Shown here piece by piece: positions 49,143-61,880 of a DNA stretch of 64,000 nt. Location: assembly GCF_910589235.1 (NCBI RefSeq), contig NC_060955.1, positions 186,001-250,000 of the forward strand. Direction: 5' to 3'. Origin of the DNA: Vespa crabro. Taxonomy: Eukaryota; Arthropoda; Insecta; Hymenoptera; Vespidae. The position numbers and the translations under genes are program-made. Positions within the stretch are counted from its first letter, which is position 1, and each line of letters starts with the position of its first letter. The notes under the pieces are model-generated. The model was not told the DNA's origin and ran no database searches. It saw nothing but the letters and a program-made list of their open reading frames with translations.

Positions 49143-51041
49143 TCATTGCCTAAGAGTACCGTGTACTCGTATCCTATAAATGCAAGTATAATCGCGATGA
49201 CCATTATTCGAATGTATCTTCACCTCTACGATCTCGTATGCTTTCTTCGCATTATTCTATAGAAAAAGAAGAAAAAAAAAAAAAAAAGAAAATGACAATA
49301 ACGTATCGTCTCCTTATCGTACGATCATATTATAAAACGATCGAAATCTGTTAATTTACTTGGACTTCAAAGTACTGTATGGAAGGACCGGTATTGTCGT
49401 AGATAAATTCGCCAAAAAGGAAACTATCCGTATCTTCGACGCATTCCAAGCCCTACAATCGATTGAGATAAATCTATTGTGGAATGAAATATTGTTCGAT
49501 GCAAAGAACGACGAAAGGGATACGATTTACCCAAACAGAAAACTCCTTGGGAGCAGCCATAGTCTCGCCGGTTGGTGATATAGAAGGGGAAATGTGCTCG
49601 AGGCTAACACCGGATATGTACACTGGTCCTAGTAGTTGTATAACGACCGTGCCACTGGAGCCCTTGAAAGCCCAGCATTCTCCAGGAAGGACACCTGTCT
49701 AGTGCATACGAAATCAAGAAGCCGTCACGAGGTAAGAGTGTACACACGACGTGCTATACATACGCACACGTACACGCGGTGTATTCCGATTTATCTTTAC
49801 TTGGTCATTTGACGCGATAGAAAGAAAAAAATGCCCCAAGGGGAAAAGTTGTCCATTCGAGAGAGGGAAATAGATATACACCAGCTTTTATTAAGCCGTG
49901 CAGACGAAGGTCGGAAGCTAAGGTAAACAACATATTTTTACATTTCCCTTCTCGAATACGACTTTTTATTAGGCAGAATTTTGTATCGACGTCAGTAAAG
50001 CTAATGGAATAGAGATTTCGTTCTGACAAATATAAGAAAAGAAATAATCGCAGCAACCTGTATAACAGCTCGTGGGGTGTTTTGTTGAATACAAATGGGA
50101 ATACCAAAAAGAGTCAAACTCGGAGACCCCGCGGTATAGTCCTCGGTATTTCTCGTCGAAAGTATACTACCACCTGTTACATAGAAGTGGACTGTCGTCA
50201 ATTTCAAGATTAATTTCGATAGAATCTTCTTCGAAGGTTCGATAATTTCAAAGAACCTGAAGTTTCCAGAGCATAATCGGTCATTCCTGTCTTATCGGCG
50301 TCGTAGATTTGCAACTCGCTCCTCACCATCTTTCTCACGCTCTCCGGCGACAAAACTTTTATCATATTCTCCGTATGTATTCCGATTCCTATAGAACGGG
50401 AAACAAGAAGTAACTGATATAAATCGAGGAAAAATGATATCTCTCGTAGTCTCGCGCACCTTTCTTACCCTCGGTCACTTCGTCTCTCAATTTAAGAATG
50501 GCCTCCGATATTTTTGGTATCGCGAACCCAACTTCCTTCAGCTTGTTTTGCAAATTGTCGCGAGTCTCTAGGACATTCTTCACTTCCATCTCGTTAAATT
50601 TAAGATCGACGATAAGCATTTTAATGCACAAGTCGAATTATATAGTATTAGAATTGAAATTATCGAAAGAGTTAATCGTTTACCGAAAGAGTATTCAGAT
50701 GTCTTCGTAAGTTTCCCAAGTCAGCCTTGACGACTTTGAAGGACGAATTGGCGGAATACTTATCACAGATGTGAGACACCGACATTGCTGGGTTACGTCG
50801 AAACGAAGGATTATTATTACGACGAAAAGTTTCTTCAATGAAAAATTTCCAAAAAGATATTACGTACCTAATTGATGAGATATATATATGTATATATATA
50901 CGTACCTAAGAGCGAGGTTATGATACAAAAGGCAAGCGGTTTAATGAATTTGTGATACCAGGAAGGACGTAGGCAAGGATTCGCGACATTGGCTTGACAA
51001 TTTCCTCCGTTGACGCAACAGTAAGCGTTTCGAACGCTCAT
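49143..51041 (-). CDS. Small SUN-domain protein (SPAG4/SUN3-like), complete
   Basis: Inner-nuclear-membrane half of a LINC bridge; SUN domains bind KASH peptides in the perinuclear space. Exons in transcript order: 51041-50906, 50787-50684, 50589-50460, 50388-50257, 50173-50058, 49698-49531, 49452-49360, 49256-49143 (TGA), giving 330 residues. A short Cys-rich N-terminus (about 30 aa) precedes one membrane segment (about residues 31-52) and a coiled coil to about 140. The SUN domain fills the rest: VRSELQIYDADKTGMTDYAL, GGSILSTRNTEDY, LFGIPICIQQNTPRAVIQ, LPGECWAFKGSSGTVVIQLL, SLEHISPSISPTGETMAAP and YTCIYRIRVHG. The size matches the short, often testis-expressed SUN proteins better than SUN1/2. 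The start is the first in-frame ATG after a possible acceptor, so a 5' non-coding exon is possible. The acceptor at 50590 (AACGAG) is weak. Confidence 0.9.
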
Positions 51042-51580
51042 CTGATAGGCACCATAATAATAATAAATATTACATAATAAATTATACGTGACGGCAGCAA
51101 ACTTCGTTTGATGTGTTGATAGAAAGATCGAGCGCAGTCATAGTGTTGTACGCGGCGTGGTATGAAATATTCTACGAAATAAGGTAGAATCGCTTGATCG
51201 AAAACTTTTATAAATTGCTCAAACATAGGTAGACAGAAATAGATACATTTCTTTTTCGACTATACGCAAAACTATATGTATATGATAGTAAGAATAGGAC
51301 GAGCGAATACACGTATGTCTATATCTATAGCTATATACATTATCGTATAAACCGTAAGGACGCACTTCGACTTTCTTCTCCTGGACGAAGTAACGAGGAG
51401 AATTGATCTCAATTCGATTTCTTCAAATGTTTTTGTAGACGGAATGAAAGAACACTCGTGGCAAGGCGGAATTTCGCAGAAGAAAAATATATATCTATGT
51501 ATAGCCATGCGCGTGGGACGCAATCGGCATCGTTAGAACCGTGCGAATATTTTTGCGCACTCGTTCATCTTTTTATCTAT

Positions 51581-51623
<43 letters not shown>

Positions 51624-51805
51624 TATCTGTCCTTTGGGGTTACGTAAAATTTGAATTTTAGTAAAATAGAGATCGAATCGCATTCGCACAGCTCCAATTA
51701 GCTCTAACAACAACAAAGATACGTGGGATGATATGCGACATATATCGTCGTCATGTCTCGTATCCTCATCCGCGCTATTGGCTTTTCATCTCGTATTATT
51801 TGTCG
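51042..51805. other. Spacer between SUN and TTC39C-like genes
   Basis: This holds the SUN gene's presumed promoter or 5'UTR and the TTC39C-like 3'UTR, both on the minus strand. It contains a perfect (CGCA)n tetranucleotide array at about 51583-51622. No coding sequence was recognised. Confidence 0.6.
51583..51622. repeat. (CGCA)n tetranucleotide array
   Basis: About ten perfect units between the SUN and TTC39C-like genes. Confidence 0.95.
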
Positions 51806-54655
51806 TCAATTTAGATCCCTCAAGGTCGAGTGTATGCGTACGTTTAATCTACTCTCGAAATCGTAATCTCGATATTGAGTTTGGGCCCTTAGTAAGAAAC
51901 TCTTACCTTCCTCGATATTCTGAAATGTAAGAGATATATCAAATGGCTGATTATCCAGCGATATCTTTATCTTTTAAAAGATAATACTCACGTCAATGGC
52001 GCAAAGTGTACTACCTAGCTCGTAAAGGGCAAACGCGCTCACGTGTTGATCGTAAACGTCCTTGTTCGAACTGCGACGTTTCAAACAGCTTCTGTAACTT
52101 CTAATGGACGCTTGTTTGTCGCCAAGATACGAGTAGGCCGCGCCTTCGATCAAATCGGCCAATCCCACCATAGGCTCTTCCGAGCGGTTACCCTTGCAAT
52201 CTAATAAAATCCATCGGAGTGCCTCGATGGAACACGACGGCATGGCGTTCCAAAGGTATAATAGCTCGTAGACGAGTAATTTGTAATACAAAATCGTGTA
52301 AGCTCGACCCGTATCCTGATCAACCAATTTCGGAGCTCTTCGTAAGATGAAAAGACCGAGTTGCGTTTCCTTCGTCGTACCAGCGACCAGCTGAACGATC
52401 TTTCGATACATCGTCATCAATTCTTCGAACTTACCGTTCGATCCGCAACAGACTGACGATGAAGAGAAAACGTAAAGGGGAACAAAAACAAACAAAAGGA
52501 AAAAACTAGGCTATCGTTTGAAACAACAATTACCTGCCGCCAAATACGCGTAGAAACTTTTCGACCACCTCGACTGTTGCTGTAACTGTGTCAAAGATCG
52601 ATAAGCTTCCTCGTAACTCAAACGAATCAGGTGACACCAGGCAACTTCGTGTAAACACAACAATCTCACTTCTCTTTGACCGGACGCATCCACGGCTTTG
52701 TCGTAAGCTTCGAGGGCGGCATTAACGTTCGACTGTAACATACGACGGCCGGTTGTTAATCATCGATCGTGCACCTAAGGGCCGTTAAAAATTTACCTCG
52801 AGGCGTTCCACTCGGCCCGCGAAGAAGAGAAAAAGGGCGGAATTTTGAAATTCCGTACGACATTCCTCGATCAATTGTTTCGCCGCGTTCACACCGGCCT
52901 TCACGTTGGAACCATCGAGAGCGAAGAATGGTCGTACTATCGTGTGATACCAGAGAAGCGATAATCTGTCGAAAATTATTTACAGATTTTTATTGTCAAT
53001 CGTATATAGGTCAACGTCAATATTCAAACGTTCTATATCCTCGCATGTATCTGACTCACGTCGCCAATGGAGCACGCATATCCTCGCTGACCCGAGCATA
53101 CATGAGAGCCGTGAGTCCGGCACGTCGATCGCCCTCGAAGCCCAAGAAATGAATGAGTTTTAACAAAGAAGGCGGCAAGAGACTCACGCAAAGCTGATAA
53201 ATCCCATAGCCGAAGCTCACGGCCGACATCAATCGGGCCACTTCGGTCGGTTCGACGAAGCTGAAGAGAGGGAATGTAATTCGATCGTTCGTTACATTTT
53301 CTTTTTTTCTCTTTCTTTTTTAACTACATTTTCCCTACAATCGCTTCTTCCTCGTAGAGTAGATAGTATTCGTGGTTGTCGTAAAGAAAAAAGAAATACT
53401 CAAAAAAATGGAAAAACGTGTTCTACGAAAATGAAAAACCAGAGTAAGATTGGATATAAAATATGAAATGAAAAAATTGATAGTAGAGTAAAAAGCGAAA
53501 GTGTCGAGCGAGGAGTAAGTACGATCGGGTGTGGTGTGGGAAAAAAAAAAGAAGGATAAATTTTGTAAGAAGAAACAACAATTACGGTGTCTGTTGTTCG
53601 GACGTGATGCCAGTGATCGAGAAGAACATTGATAGGGAGCTTCGCAGACCTGATGGCGAGGTGATAGGCGTTGAGTTGCCGGACGAACCGTTGTAGGACG
53701 GAATCGACCATTCCGAAGACCCTGGACTATGTGGACTTTGGAGAGAATAACAAGAACCATTGCTCCCTGGCACGCTACAGTTCATCTCGAAATCTGAGCA
53801 AAAGGAAATTTCAAACGATTGAAAGCGATCGGTTACTGCTTATCGAGAAAACCGAACAGTTCATATTTGACCTTTTCCAAAGCATTAATAAGTAACGACG
53901 ATAAGCCTGGAAATGGGCCAAAATCGATCTGCTTCCGTTATGCGAGTTCTCTCGATTCAAGGTTCATAAATTAGTTTGAAAATATTTCGCATACCTGATG
54001 GCACGTTGCCGAATGTACGCCTATAAAGCTGCAATATTTGCATGTACGCGTGCTGATAAACGCGCCAAGCTTTACGCAGCATCCAACCGCCACGAACGTA
54101 ACCGGTGAGCTCTTGTTGGAGGAGAGTTAATATCGCTGAGCAAACTTGCGAATCCGCTAATACTATCTGCCTCTCCAGCTTGTTGACATATTCCTTCTAA
54201 CGATACCGATTTATATTCAATAGGACAAGGACGATTAACAAAACCATATCTCTTTTATTTTCTGATACTTACGGAGCTCTCTTCTGCCCTAAATACCCTG
54301 TTCTTCATTGATTTCAGCCAGCCAATGTCGTTGGCACATTCCCTTTCCATGTCTCTCAACAATAGCATGGCTTGTTGAAGTTTATCATCCTCGAAGCTCA
54401 TCAATGCATTCTGCAAATGAAATCAGTGCATTCTCCTCGTCGAACGTGACCTTAAACGACACGCTCTCGAAACCGTCGAGCTGCTGACCCACTTAAGACT
54501 CACTTCTACTGGTTCTTTGACACGCGAATTTCAATTATTAATCAAAGTTATGAAACTATTATTTTCCTTTACAAAAAGATCGCAGGCAAGTCCGTGTTAT
54601 TTGAGATAACATAATAAAAAAAAACCGAGCACCGGGTATGTACGGGAGTGCAACG

Positions 54656-54698
<43 letters not shown>

Positions 54699-55081
54699 AC
54701 GAACCGAACAATAGATGAAGCACCGCGTGCATTTCCTGTCTCTCAGCTAGGCTTAGTTAATATAATAAAGCTTTCATCCGTTTATCCGATAAACTTTCTA
54801 ACGATCAATCGCGAATAGCTTCTCGAGTACTAACCGAGGACTTTGACGAATATTTGAATATATAATAAATGTAAAAATAAGTAAAAGATATCCTATATTC
54901 AGAGCTAATTACGTACCATGAAGAGAACGAAGCAACGACCGGCTTTAACGTGGAAACTATGAGGATGTCCAGTGAAAAGTGCTTCGGCTTCCTCCGTTTT
55001 GTTGTTCAACAACAAGGATATTCCAGTTCTAGCGATGTTCCATTCCGTTGTTGTTGATCCTATGCTCTTTTTCGATGCCAT
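51806..55081 (-). CDS. TTC39C: TTC39C-like tetratricopeptide repeat protein, complete
   Basis: Member of the TTC39 family (IML2/DUF3808 type), cytoplasmic helical-repeat proteins of poorly known molecular role. Exons in transcript order: 55081-54917, 54410-54273, 54196-53995, 53793-53586, 53260-53060, 52965-52797, 52732-52534, 52452-51992, 51919-51806 (TGA), giving 618 residues. Family marks in order: ARTGISLLLNNKTEEAEALF, LERQIVLADSQV, GGWMLRKAWRVYQ, VSFGYGIYQLCVSLLPPSLL, FLGFEGDRRAGLTALMYAR, WYHTIVRPFFALDG, LHEVAWCHLI, SRWSKSFYAYLAA, LLYLWNAMPSCS and YDFESRLNVRIHSTLRDLN. The LGFEGDR, WYHT and RPFFALDG signature fits TTC39C rather than A/B. One exon (53586-53793) is Ser/Pro/Asn-rich and sits where human TTC39C has a variable loop; 618 aa compares with about 583 in human. 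The start is the first ATG and agrees with the family N-terminus. Confidence 0.92.
54411..54916 (-). other. First intron of the TTC39C-like gene
   Basis: Donor GTACGT at 54916-54911 and acceptor TTTGCAG ending at 54411 (minus strand). It contains (TA)n at 54661-54696. Nothing else was recognised. Confidence 0.8.
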
Positions 55082-56827
55082 CCTATCTCCCTTTCTTTCT
55101 TTTCCTCGTAAGAAAAAGATGAGAAAAGAGCAGCCCTTATCTACGCTTACATTCGATCATCAGCCAACGTGATCTTTCTTTTCTGACGTCAAGCACGTGT
55201 TCATCGTTCGTGCGAAACATTCCACTATATATTCGATCGAATGTAAGAAGGAATATGTTTTCGTAAAAATCTAGGTGATATGGTCTGGTCGTACTCGCGA
55301 ATTATACGTGGGTTGCGTTTTCACTGGCGAAAATGAGAACGAAATATATAGAATCTGAGCGGTACTTTCTTACGTTTACGACTCGTTACGCTCGTCCGTA
55401 TAAGTATTACACGAGTGTACTCGAGGATAAGTATTCGGTTGCAGTTTAAAGATATGCAAAGTCAAGGTGCCAGAAAAAAGTGTGTCTTCTCTCGATAAGA
55501 TAAGCATGATAAATCGTCGTGGATTCGTTCACCGACTCGCCCGATATTTCTTTTTAGAGCGTTTCCTTTGGAACTGATAAAATTCTGCTAAATTTTTTTC
55601 TACTCGTGACAAGTGACAAAACAAAAAAAATATTCTCACCTGTTCTCGTCTTCCGTTAATCGTATGTTTTTTTTTTCTTTTTTCTTTTTTCACCAAAGAC
55701 GACTTTAATAATCGAGTCGTTGAAAGAGTCGAGCCGATGTCGTTAAACCTCTCGTACACCGAACATCGATCGAGAGACGATCGAGAGTTATTTCGATCGT
55801 TCCGATGGACCAGCTAACAGAAATCAGAAGAAAGAACGGTCAATTTTTTTTTATAGGGCGCGAGGACGAGCTCTCGCCGTGGCGCGATGGTTAAACTAAA
55901 CTCTACGAGCGCAGAACTGCTGCCACCACCTTCTTCAGAATTCATATATAGGTGTTTATTGATTTTATCCTAGAAATACTGTGACCTTGACAACAACACC
56001 AACACGACACGTTTTGATATTAGTATCGTTGAATATATAATTCAGAATTTTTTATATTCTTTAAATCTAACATGTAAGAACTTTATGAATAGTTTAGATA
56101 GAGTGATCGATGATGCATTCGCGTTACTACTTGGAACGTAGTTACGGAAAGGAAACGAAATCGAATTCGTTGATTATTGGAGTTCGACGAAACGAAAGGG
56201 TACTGTAGCTTTCGAAGAATTCTAATTTATTCGCTGTATTATCGTACCGCGACAGAAAACGTCAAAGTTATTATCTCTTGCATCGAGGGAATATTTATGA
56301 TCTAATAAATTAATAATTTAACGTATCACGATCGTTGGGTCACACTACCATCGGTCGGAGAAAATAAGCGTTGATTGGTCGTAAAGTGTAAGCTTGAAAA
56401 TCTCTCAAATTCGAGGAGCATTTATATTTTCATAATGTCATTAACGTTTGCCCGAAAAAAAAAATAATATCGCTTATTACGAAGCGCGGCGAATGATGAA
56501 AATTTTTCAATGCATATGTATGCGTGTGTGCGTGCACACTTGCATAGACACGCATAACTACGTATGCAAATATTTATAATATTCTTTAGTTTAATAGATT
56601 AATAGATTTGTACGTAAGACAATCATCTCGAATCGACCATTATATTATTCTATAGAAATGAGAACATAAGTGGTATCTCTGGCCACGCGGTAGGACAATG
56701 CTCGAGTATTGTTACAAATGGAATAATTTTCTTTTCCTGTATCGGTATAAAATGATTTCCTAAAGAATTTTTACACTTATTTACAATTTGTCCTATTAAT
56801 AATAATAAACTACGACCATAGGAATCG
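55082..56827. other. Intergenic: TTC39C promoter side and CANT1 3' side
   Basis: No protein-like frame on either strand and no tRNA with paired arms. The part next to 55082 should hold the TTC39C 5'UTR and promoter; the part next to 56827 is the nucleotidase 3'UTR. The interior is AT-rich with scattered A/T runs. Confidence 0.6.
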
Positions 56828-58254
56828 TCATATAAATTCGAATCCTTCGAATTTCTTATCCATTACTTTCGTTTCCGGCATTATAATGGTACCGTCTATA
56901 GAGAATGCCATAATATACGTTGCCGTTTTCCCCTGATATTCTTCCGTTTTTAACGCTACTACGACCATGTCCTCGGATCCCGGTAGGAACTTGAAACTCG
57001 AGAAGCCTCTAACAGGAATTAGTTCACCGATTTCTTTAACCTATAAATTAATTAGATTTATCCTTTAAATGAGTGCATTAAAACTAAACGATTAAAATTT
57101 ATCTAAATATCATTTAATATTGACCTTAATATCTACAAAATTTTCATCAGCAGTTAGGAGAACGTTACAGCTCATTGTCTCATCCTTGGTTTCATTGTAG
57201 CGTTCTTTGGAACATCTCCTTGGTAGAAAGAACCAACTTTTATGTATGTCACTCCATGCACCTGATTCATGTATCATATAACCTGTCGAAAGAATAACCT
57301 TTAACAATTATTTTCATGGTTTTACGTTATGACCAATTAGCCTACCTGGATACTCAATATTAATCGCTTGCCTCAGTCTCTTATAATTTGAAATCCAATT
57401 TATGGAGTGAATTTCCCCTTTAGGGGAAACTACTTTGATCCACTGGGGATTATTGTGCTCATATTCACCGGAAGGAGTGGTCCATTCCTTTCCCATACTC
57501 CCTACGTACAATTGTTCATCCTTAACCGTTGCCCATTCTGACTTGAAGCCTACCAAAAAAAAAAAGGTAGAGAATGAAGAAACTTATATAATCCATTTGA
57601 TATATATTTTCCATGAAATACCTTACCTTTTGGATTTTTTCCATTGCCATCCAATAAGATGACCCAAGGGTAGGCCTGATTATCTTCTATATGATATATC
57701 ATCCCAGTTCGGTCGTCGAAGGTTAACAGATGGCCGTCGAAGGTGATCAATTCCGACAATTCCATACCTCTAGCTTTCATAGCCAAGGACGAAGACAAAA
57801 CAAGAGTCCTGTCGTCCCAGAGAATCGAAAGAAAATTTGTAGATGGATTCCAGAAGAGACTACCCGTCTTCATAAGACTATACCAAGTATCCTTTTTATC
57901 TAAGGCTTTGGAGTCGTGATCTAAATCGCTGACTATAGCTATTCTGTAGGTGATACCTTTGGACGTCCTGATAGGCGATGTGGCCGGATAAGTTTTATTG
58001 TATCTATAATAGCGACATTGGGACAAAGGTTGTTGATGGGTGGCGGGCGTGCAAATGACGTTTCGGAAAAAGGGATAGATCAAGAGGAAGAGCGGGACGC
58101 ACAATAAAACGCATATCATGGCTAAAAATTGTCTTTGAATGTAAAAAGTACTATTCGCCACTCGATAAACGTGAGGAACGCGCAAAGCTTGTCTCCAATC
58201 GCGCAAATACGACATCGTTTCTCTATTTCCGTTCTTCATTCGCGATCTTTTCAT
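56828..58254 (-). CDS. CANT1: Calcium-activated nucleotidase / apyrase (CANT1 family), complete
   Basis: Hydrolyses nucleoside diphosphates (UDP, GDP) in a Ca2+-dependent way. The membrane-anchored form works in the ER/Golgi lumen, clearing UDP after glycosyl transfer; secreted relatives serve as salivary apyrases in some blood-feeding insects. Exons in transcript order: 58254-57627, 57549-57346, 57282-57125, 57040-56828 (TGA), giving 400 residues, almost exactly the human length. A type II signal anchor lies at about residues 43-62 (FLAMICVLLCVPLFLLIY). Family motifs follow: IAIVSDLDHDSK, KARGMELSELITFDG, FDDRTGMIYHI, PWVILLDGNG, VGSMGKEWTTPSGE, NPQWIKVV, WFFLPRRCSKERYNE and RGFSSFKFLPGSEDM, with GFEFI at the C-terminus. 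The retained anchor argues for the Golgi form, not a salivary one. The first ATG is used; two further in-frame Met codons follow within 14 residues. Confidence 0.94.
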
Positions 58255-58658
58255 ACACCAAGTTAAAGGAAAAAGTCTAGAAAAGTGAAGAACTCAAGTG
58301 CACGCCCGCCCGTACATATTGGACAGAGAGAAACATAACCTAACAAAGTTAACCTCCTTAAAAAAGCCATCTATCTACATAGCGAACGTGGAACGTAACG
58401 TGGCGCCGTTCCATAGATAACCAATTTTTGACAGCTGACATTTGACGCAACTGTGTCAACTGCGCGCCTCCCACAATTCAATATCTCGACGAGATAACAA
58501 AAGTATGTTGGAAATAAAATATGACATTTTAACCTTATACAGCACACGTCGTACACGTACGTTCAACGTAATTTATTAACCTAATTAGAAGTCTCTTATG
58601 TATCGCTAATAATCGATCGAGTATTTATCGTAACGAGTATCGAAAATGTTAACGCGAA

Positions 58659-58689
<31 letters not shown>

Positions 58690-61278
58690 CCTTAAAGTCG
58701 ACTTTAAAATTGACGAATAGAAAGGAAGATATAAAGATAAAGGGAAAGAGAAGGCGAAGGGAAAAAGCAGAATGTGGCTCCGTCGATAAACACGAGGGAA
58801 TAGGCTCGACGAGTTCGAGTTGAGAGTACGCTTTCGTGGGAGGGTGAAGCGAATTCCGGGCGGGGTAGGGGGCACGTTGTTAGGGGGTGGCGTTGTTGGT
58901 GGAGGGTTGAAAGAGGGGACGGCGAGGGGGTCAGCGGACGAGGGCGGCAAAGGCCTCGTCGTCGTCGTCGTCAGTCGCGTCACGCGTTTTCCATTGACGA
59001 CGTCGTTATAATACTATCGGGGACTTTAAAAAGATTCGAACGTTGTTTCCTCGGTGTTCGCTCTTTTACTTTTCACTCGTCGCACCATCGCACATCGTTC
59101 GAGCTTTGATCGTCGCGCTGTCGTCTAGTAAAAATATATACTAGACGCGAGGAAAGGAAAGAAGACGCACGTGACGCTTCGCCGTGATCGGTCGAGCACG
59201 CCGCGGTAAAACGCGTCTTCTCTTATCGATCGAAATGTGCCGCGCAGCAGCACGTTGCCGCAGTTCCGCATGCATGGCGCCTTCCACCTCCACCCTCGCG
59301 ATTTTCTATGCTATCGCCAACGAAAACACGAGGATCTAACGATGAGTTATAAATTCTTTCGAACGCCCCAGTCGATCGTACTTGCCTTTGAAATGTCCCT
59401 TTTTATATGAAAAAGATATCATATTACAATTCGGACAACGGTTTGTCATCCTTTCACAGATTTCTTCCTAGGGGTGTTATTATCACCCCTCGAGCTCATT
59501 TAAGGAAAATTATACACTCGCGTTTTTTTCTTTTTTTTTTTTTATATATATATATATATATAAATCCGAGCGAATGATTCAAGCGGCGATCGATTCAACG
59601 TTCGCGATTCAAAGGTCGATGCTTTTCGTTTAGGAATTACGGATGGCCAATGGGAATCGCGCTTTCTCCCGCCAAAACCGTGCCGCGTCGAGAATACAAT
59701 TCTCGTTTCGCGAGCAAGGTTGCGCGCGCGTCTACGTGCGGCGCTTCAAGATTCTTTCGTTGTAAGGAGGTTAATCGAACCAAAGAAAAAAAAAAAGAAA
59801 TAAGATCGAGCTCCGTTATCCCGAGATCATGTCGTCGATACGATTAACTTTCGTCCATGCTACCGGTCGCATTTCTCCTACGAAGGAAAAGTCCTCGTAA
59901 CAGGTGAGCAAGATCATTTCATTCTTCGAACGTTATTTAAAAATCCCACAAAATGCGACAGAATTCGCCTTGATCGATAGAAAGATCAGCGAAAACATGG
60001 AAAATCCGACGTTTTTTACGTTAGTCGGTATGGACCTCCATGTTTCCCGTACAATGCGTTTCCGTCCTATTATTATGTTGCAACCTATGCGTTTCCATCC
60101 TATCTAAGGTACGTGCTAACTAACGAGAAACTAACGTCTAATCGACGCGATCATTTGTTGCTCTCATTTGTTTCTTTAAGGGACGAATTGCGTCTCATTT
60201 TTTTTTCTTTTTTCCTACAAATCAAAACAGATATCGTAAATCTCCCGTGATGTTTAGGGCGCGTGCGACGCGTCCTCGGGTAACGCTCCAGTGCACCGTA
60301 GCCTCGTTTTCTCTATCTCGTTCGGTCTGTTGCGCGCGCGCGTGTCACGGTTACGGAAGGTTCGCCGTCTTCTTCCATATACGCGCGTACGCGTATCTAA
60401 TATCTCGAGTAGATACAAACTCGAAGGAGAAGGTTTCGTCCATGAAGAAAAAAAAGGCGGTTCACGAGCCGTAACATAACGCCTCATACTAGTAGGGTGG
60501 CTCGACGTAAGTAGATACAGGCGAGGGTGTTAGACGAAGCACCTTCCGTAACGATACCTGTCCAACGTTGAACGTTCTTCAAGGTCAACGACCTTAAGAC
60601 ATCTCGGGTGAACGTCCTCTAGATTTTCTTACGTCTCCCCTTTTAGACCTTTTCTTCGCGAGAGGATAAACAAACGAAATGAGGAATATACGTAAGTATA
60701 TGGTTGGACCGCGTAGAAACGATCTTATCATTTTGTCAGATTATAATATTCTAGTTGACTGCTCTAGTCTATGCGAGCTAACAACGCGGTCGATCCATGT
60801 ACGTAGATTAAACGTATATGGGAGCAAATAGGAGGAAAGTAGACAAAGTCGAAGTAGTGCGAAGAAGAGAAAAGAGAGGGAGAAACGCGGGTGAAACCGC
60901 CGGTGGGGTGTGGAAACGACTATGACGACGTCGAGTCGAGTCGTGTCGACGTCGAGGGGTGAGTCTCCTCCGTGGGTCCGCAATGACGTTGCACCGAAAT
61001 GAAGGGTGCCGAGCGAACGAAAGAAGCAAAGAAAATGGCGCGAAGAGGGGAGAGACTACTGCGGGATTTAGGAGACTGCGCCGAATGCGTTGCGTGTTAA
61101 GGCTTTTGTAGTTTATCCTCCCTTGAACGATTTTATATCCCTTCTTTTCTTCGGGATCGCTTCGCGATCGTAGAATCCATTTCTTGGCCAGGGTGTTGAG
61201 CGTATTTTCTGAAAAAAAATTATATCGATCTGTTTACTCGAAACGATTAAACGAGGATAGAGAGAGGTTGAATTTGAA

Positions 61279-61317
<39 letters not shown>

Positions 61318-61880
61318 GTACCGATACGATTTAAAGTTTTAAGAAAAGTTACTCGACGTGCGAAGAGAGATAGTACGCTTTTATCAGCCAACGTAATCCT
61401 CGAATTTTATCGGACGACATATCTGGCGATTTGGCAAAAAAGACAGACAGACAGAGAGCGAGGGAGAGAGAGGTGGGTATAATAGGCGACGTATCTCGTT
61501 CCTTCCCAGACGAGCAGAGTCGATGCATCGCCATGGAAACGGCGCCATCGCACTTACTAGTATAACGCGATGTGCACCCTAGTGTATACTAGTAAGTACT
61601 TAGTTTGTTTCAAGGGTATTGCTCTAACCAGCCCTAAGAAGAGGACGCGATCGATCGATAGATATTATCGCGTGAATTGGACATGAGAGATGGTCGAAGA
61701 AACGTCCAATTTCTTTCGTTAGCCGGGACTCCTTGTTTCGTTTCTTCCTTTCGTTCGTTTATTTTTCTTCTTATCGAGTATTCTCCAAAGAGTAGAGCGT
61801 TCTTGCGTAACGTTTCAGGAAAGAGACGGAAGAGGGAGGAATGAGGAGATTCGTCCGGTGACGTTGTGCCACGCGCGGTA
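58255..61880. other. Divergent intergenic region: promoters of nucleotidase and rhomboid genes
   Basis: The nucleotidase is transcribed leftward from 58.25 kb and the rhomboid gene rightward towards 61.88 kb, so both promoters should lie here. It contains a (GTC)n array at about 58660-58690, a G-run cluster at 58837-58950, CpG-rich sequence around 59160-59310 and 60240-60400, and (CT)n at 61282-61313. A strong donor (CAG|GTGAGC at 59904) and an acceptor (GTTTCAG ending 61818) could bound a 5' non-coding exon and intron of the rhomboid gene. No coding frame of a known family was found. Confidence 0.5.
58660..58690. repeat. (GTC)n trinucleotide array
   Basis: About ten GTC units, 400 bases upstream of the nucleotidase start codon. 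Confidence 0.95.

Noticed and set aside
51869..51907. Apparent small intron (GTAAGA...CTAAG) in the last TTC39C exon
   Set aside because: Removing it breaks the frame. Reading straight through gives the family C-terminus EEGKSFLLRAQTQYRDYDFE without a break.
55873..55930. tRNA-like start (GCCGTGGCGCGATGGTTAA)
   Set aside because: There is no GGTTCGANTCC-type B box within reach and no acceptor or anticodon stem can be paired.
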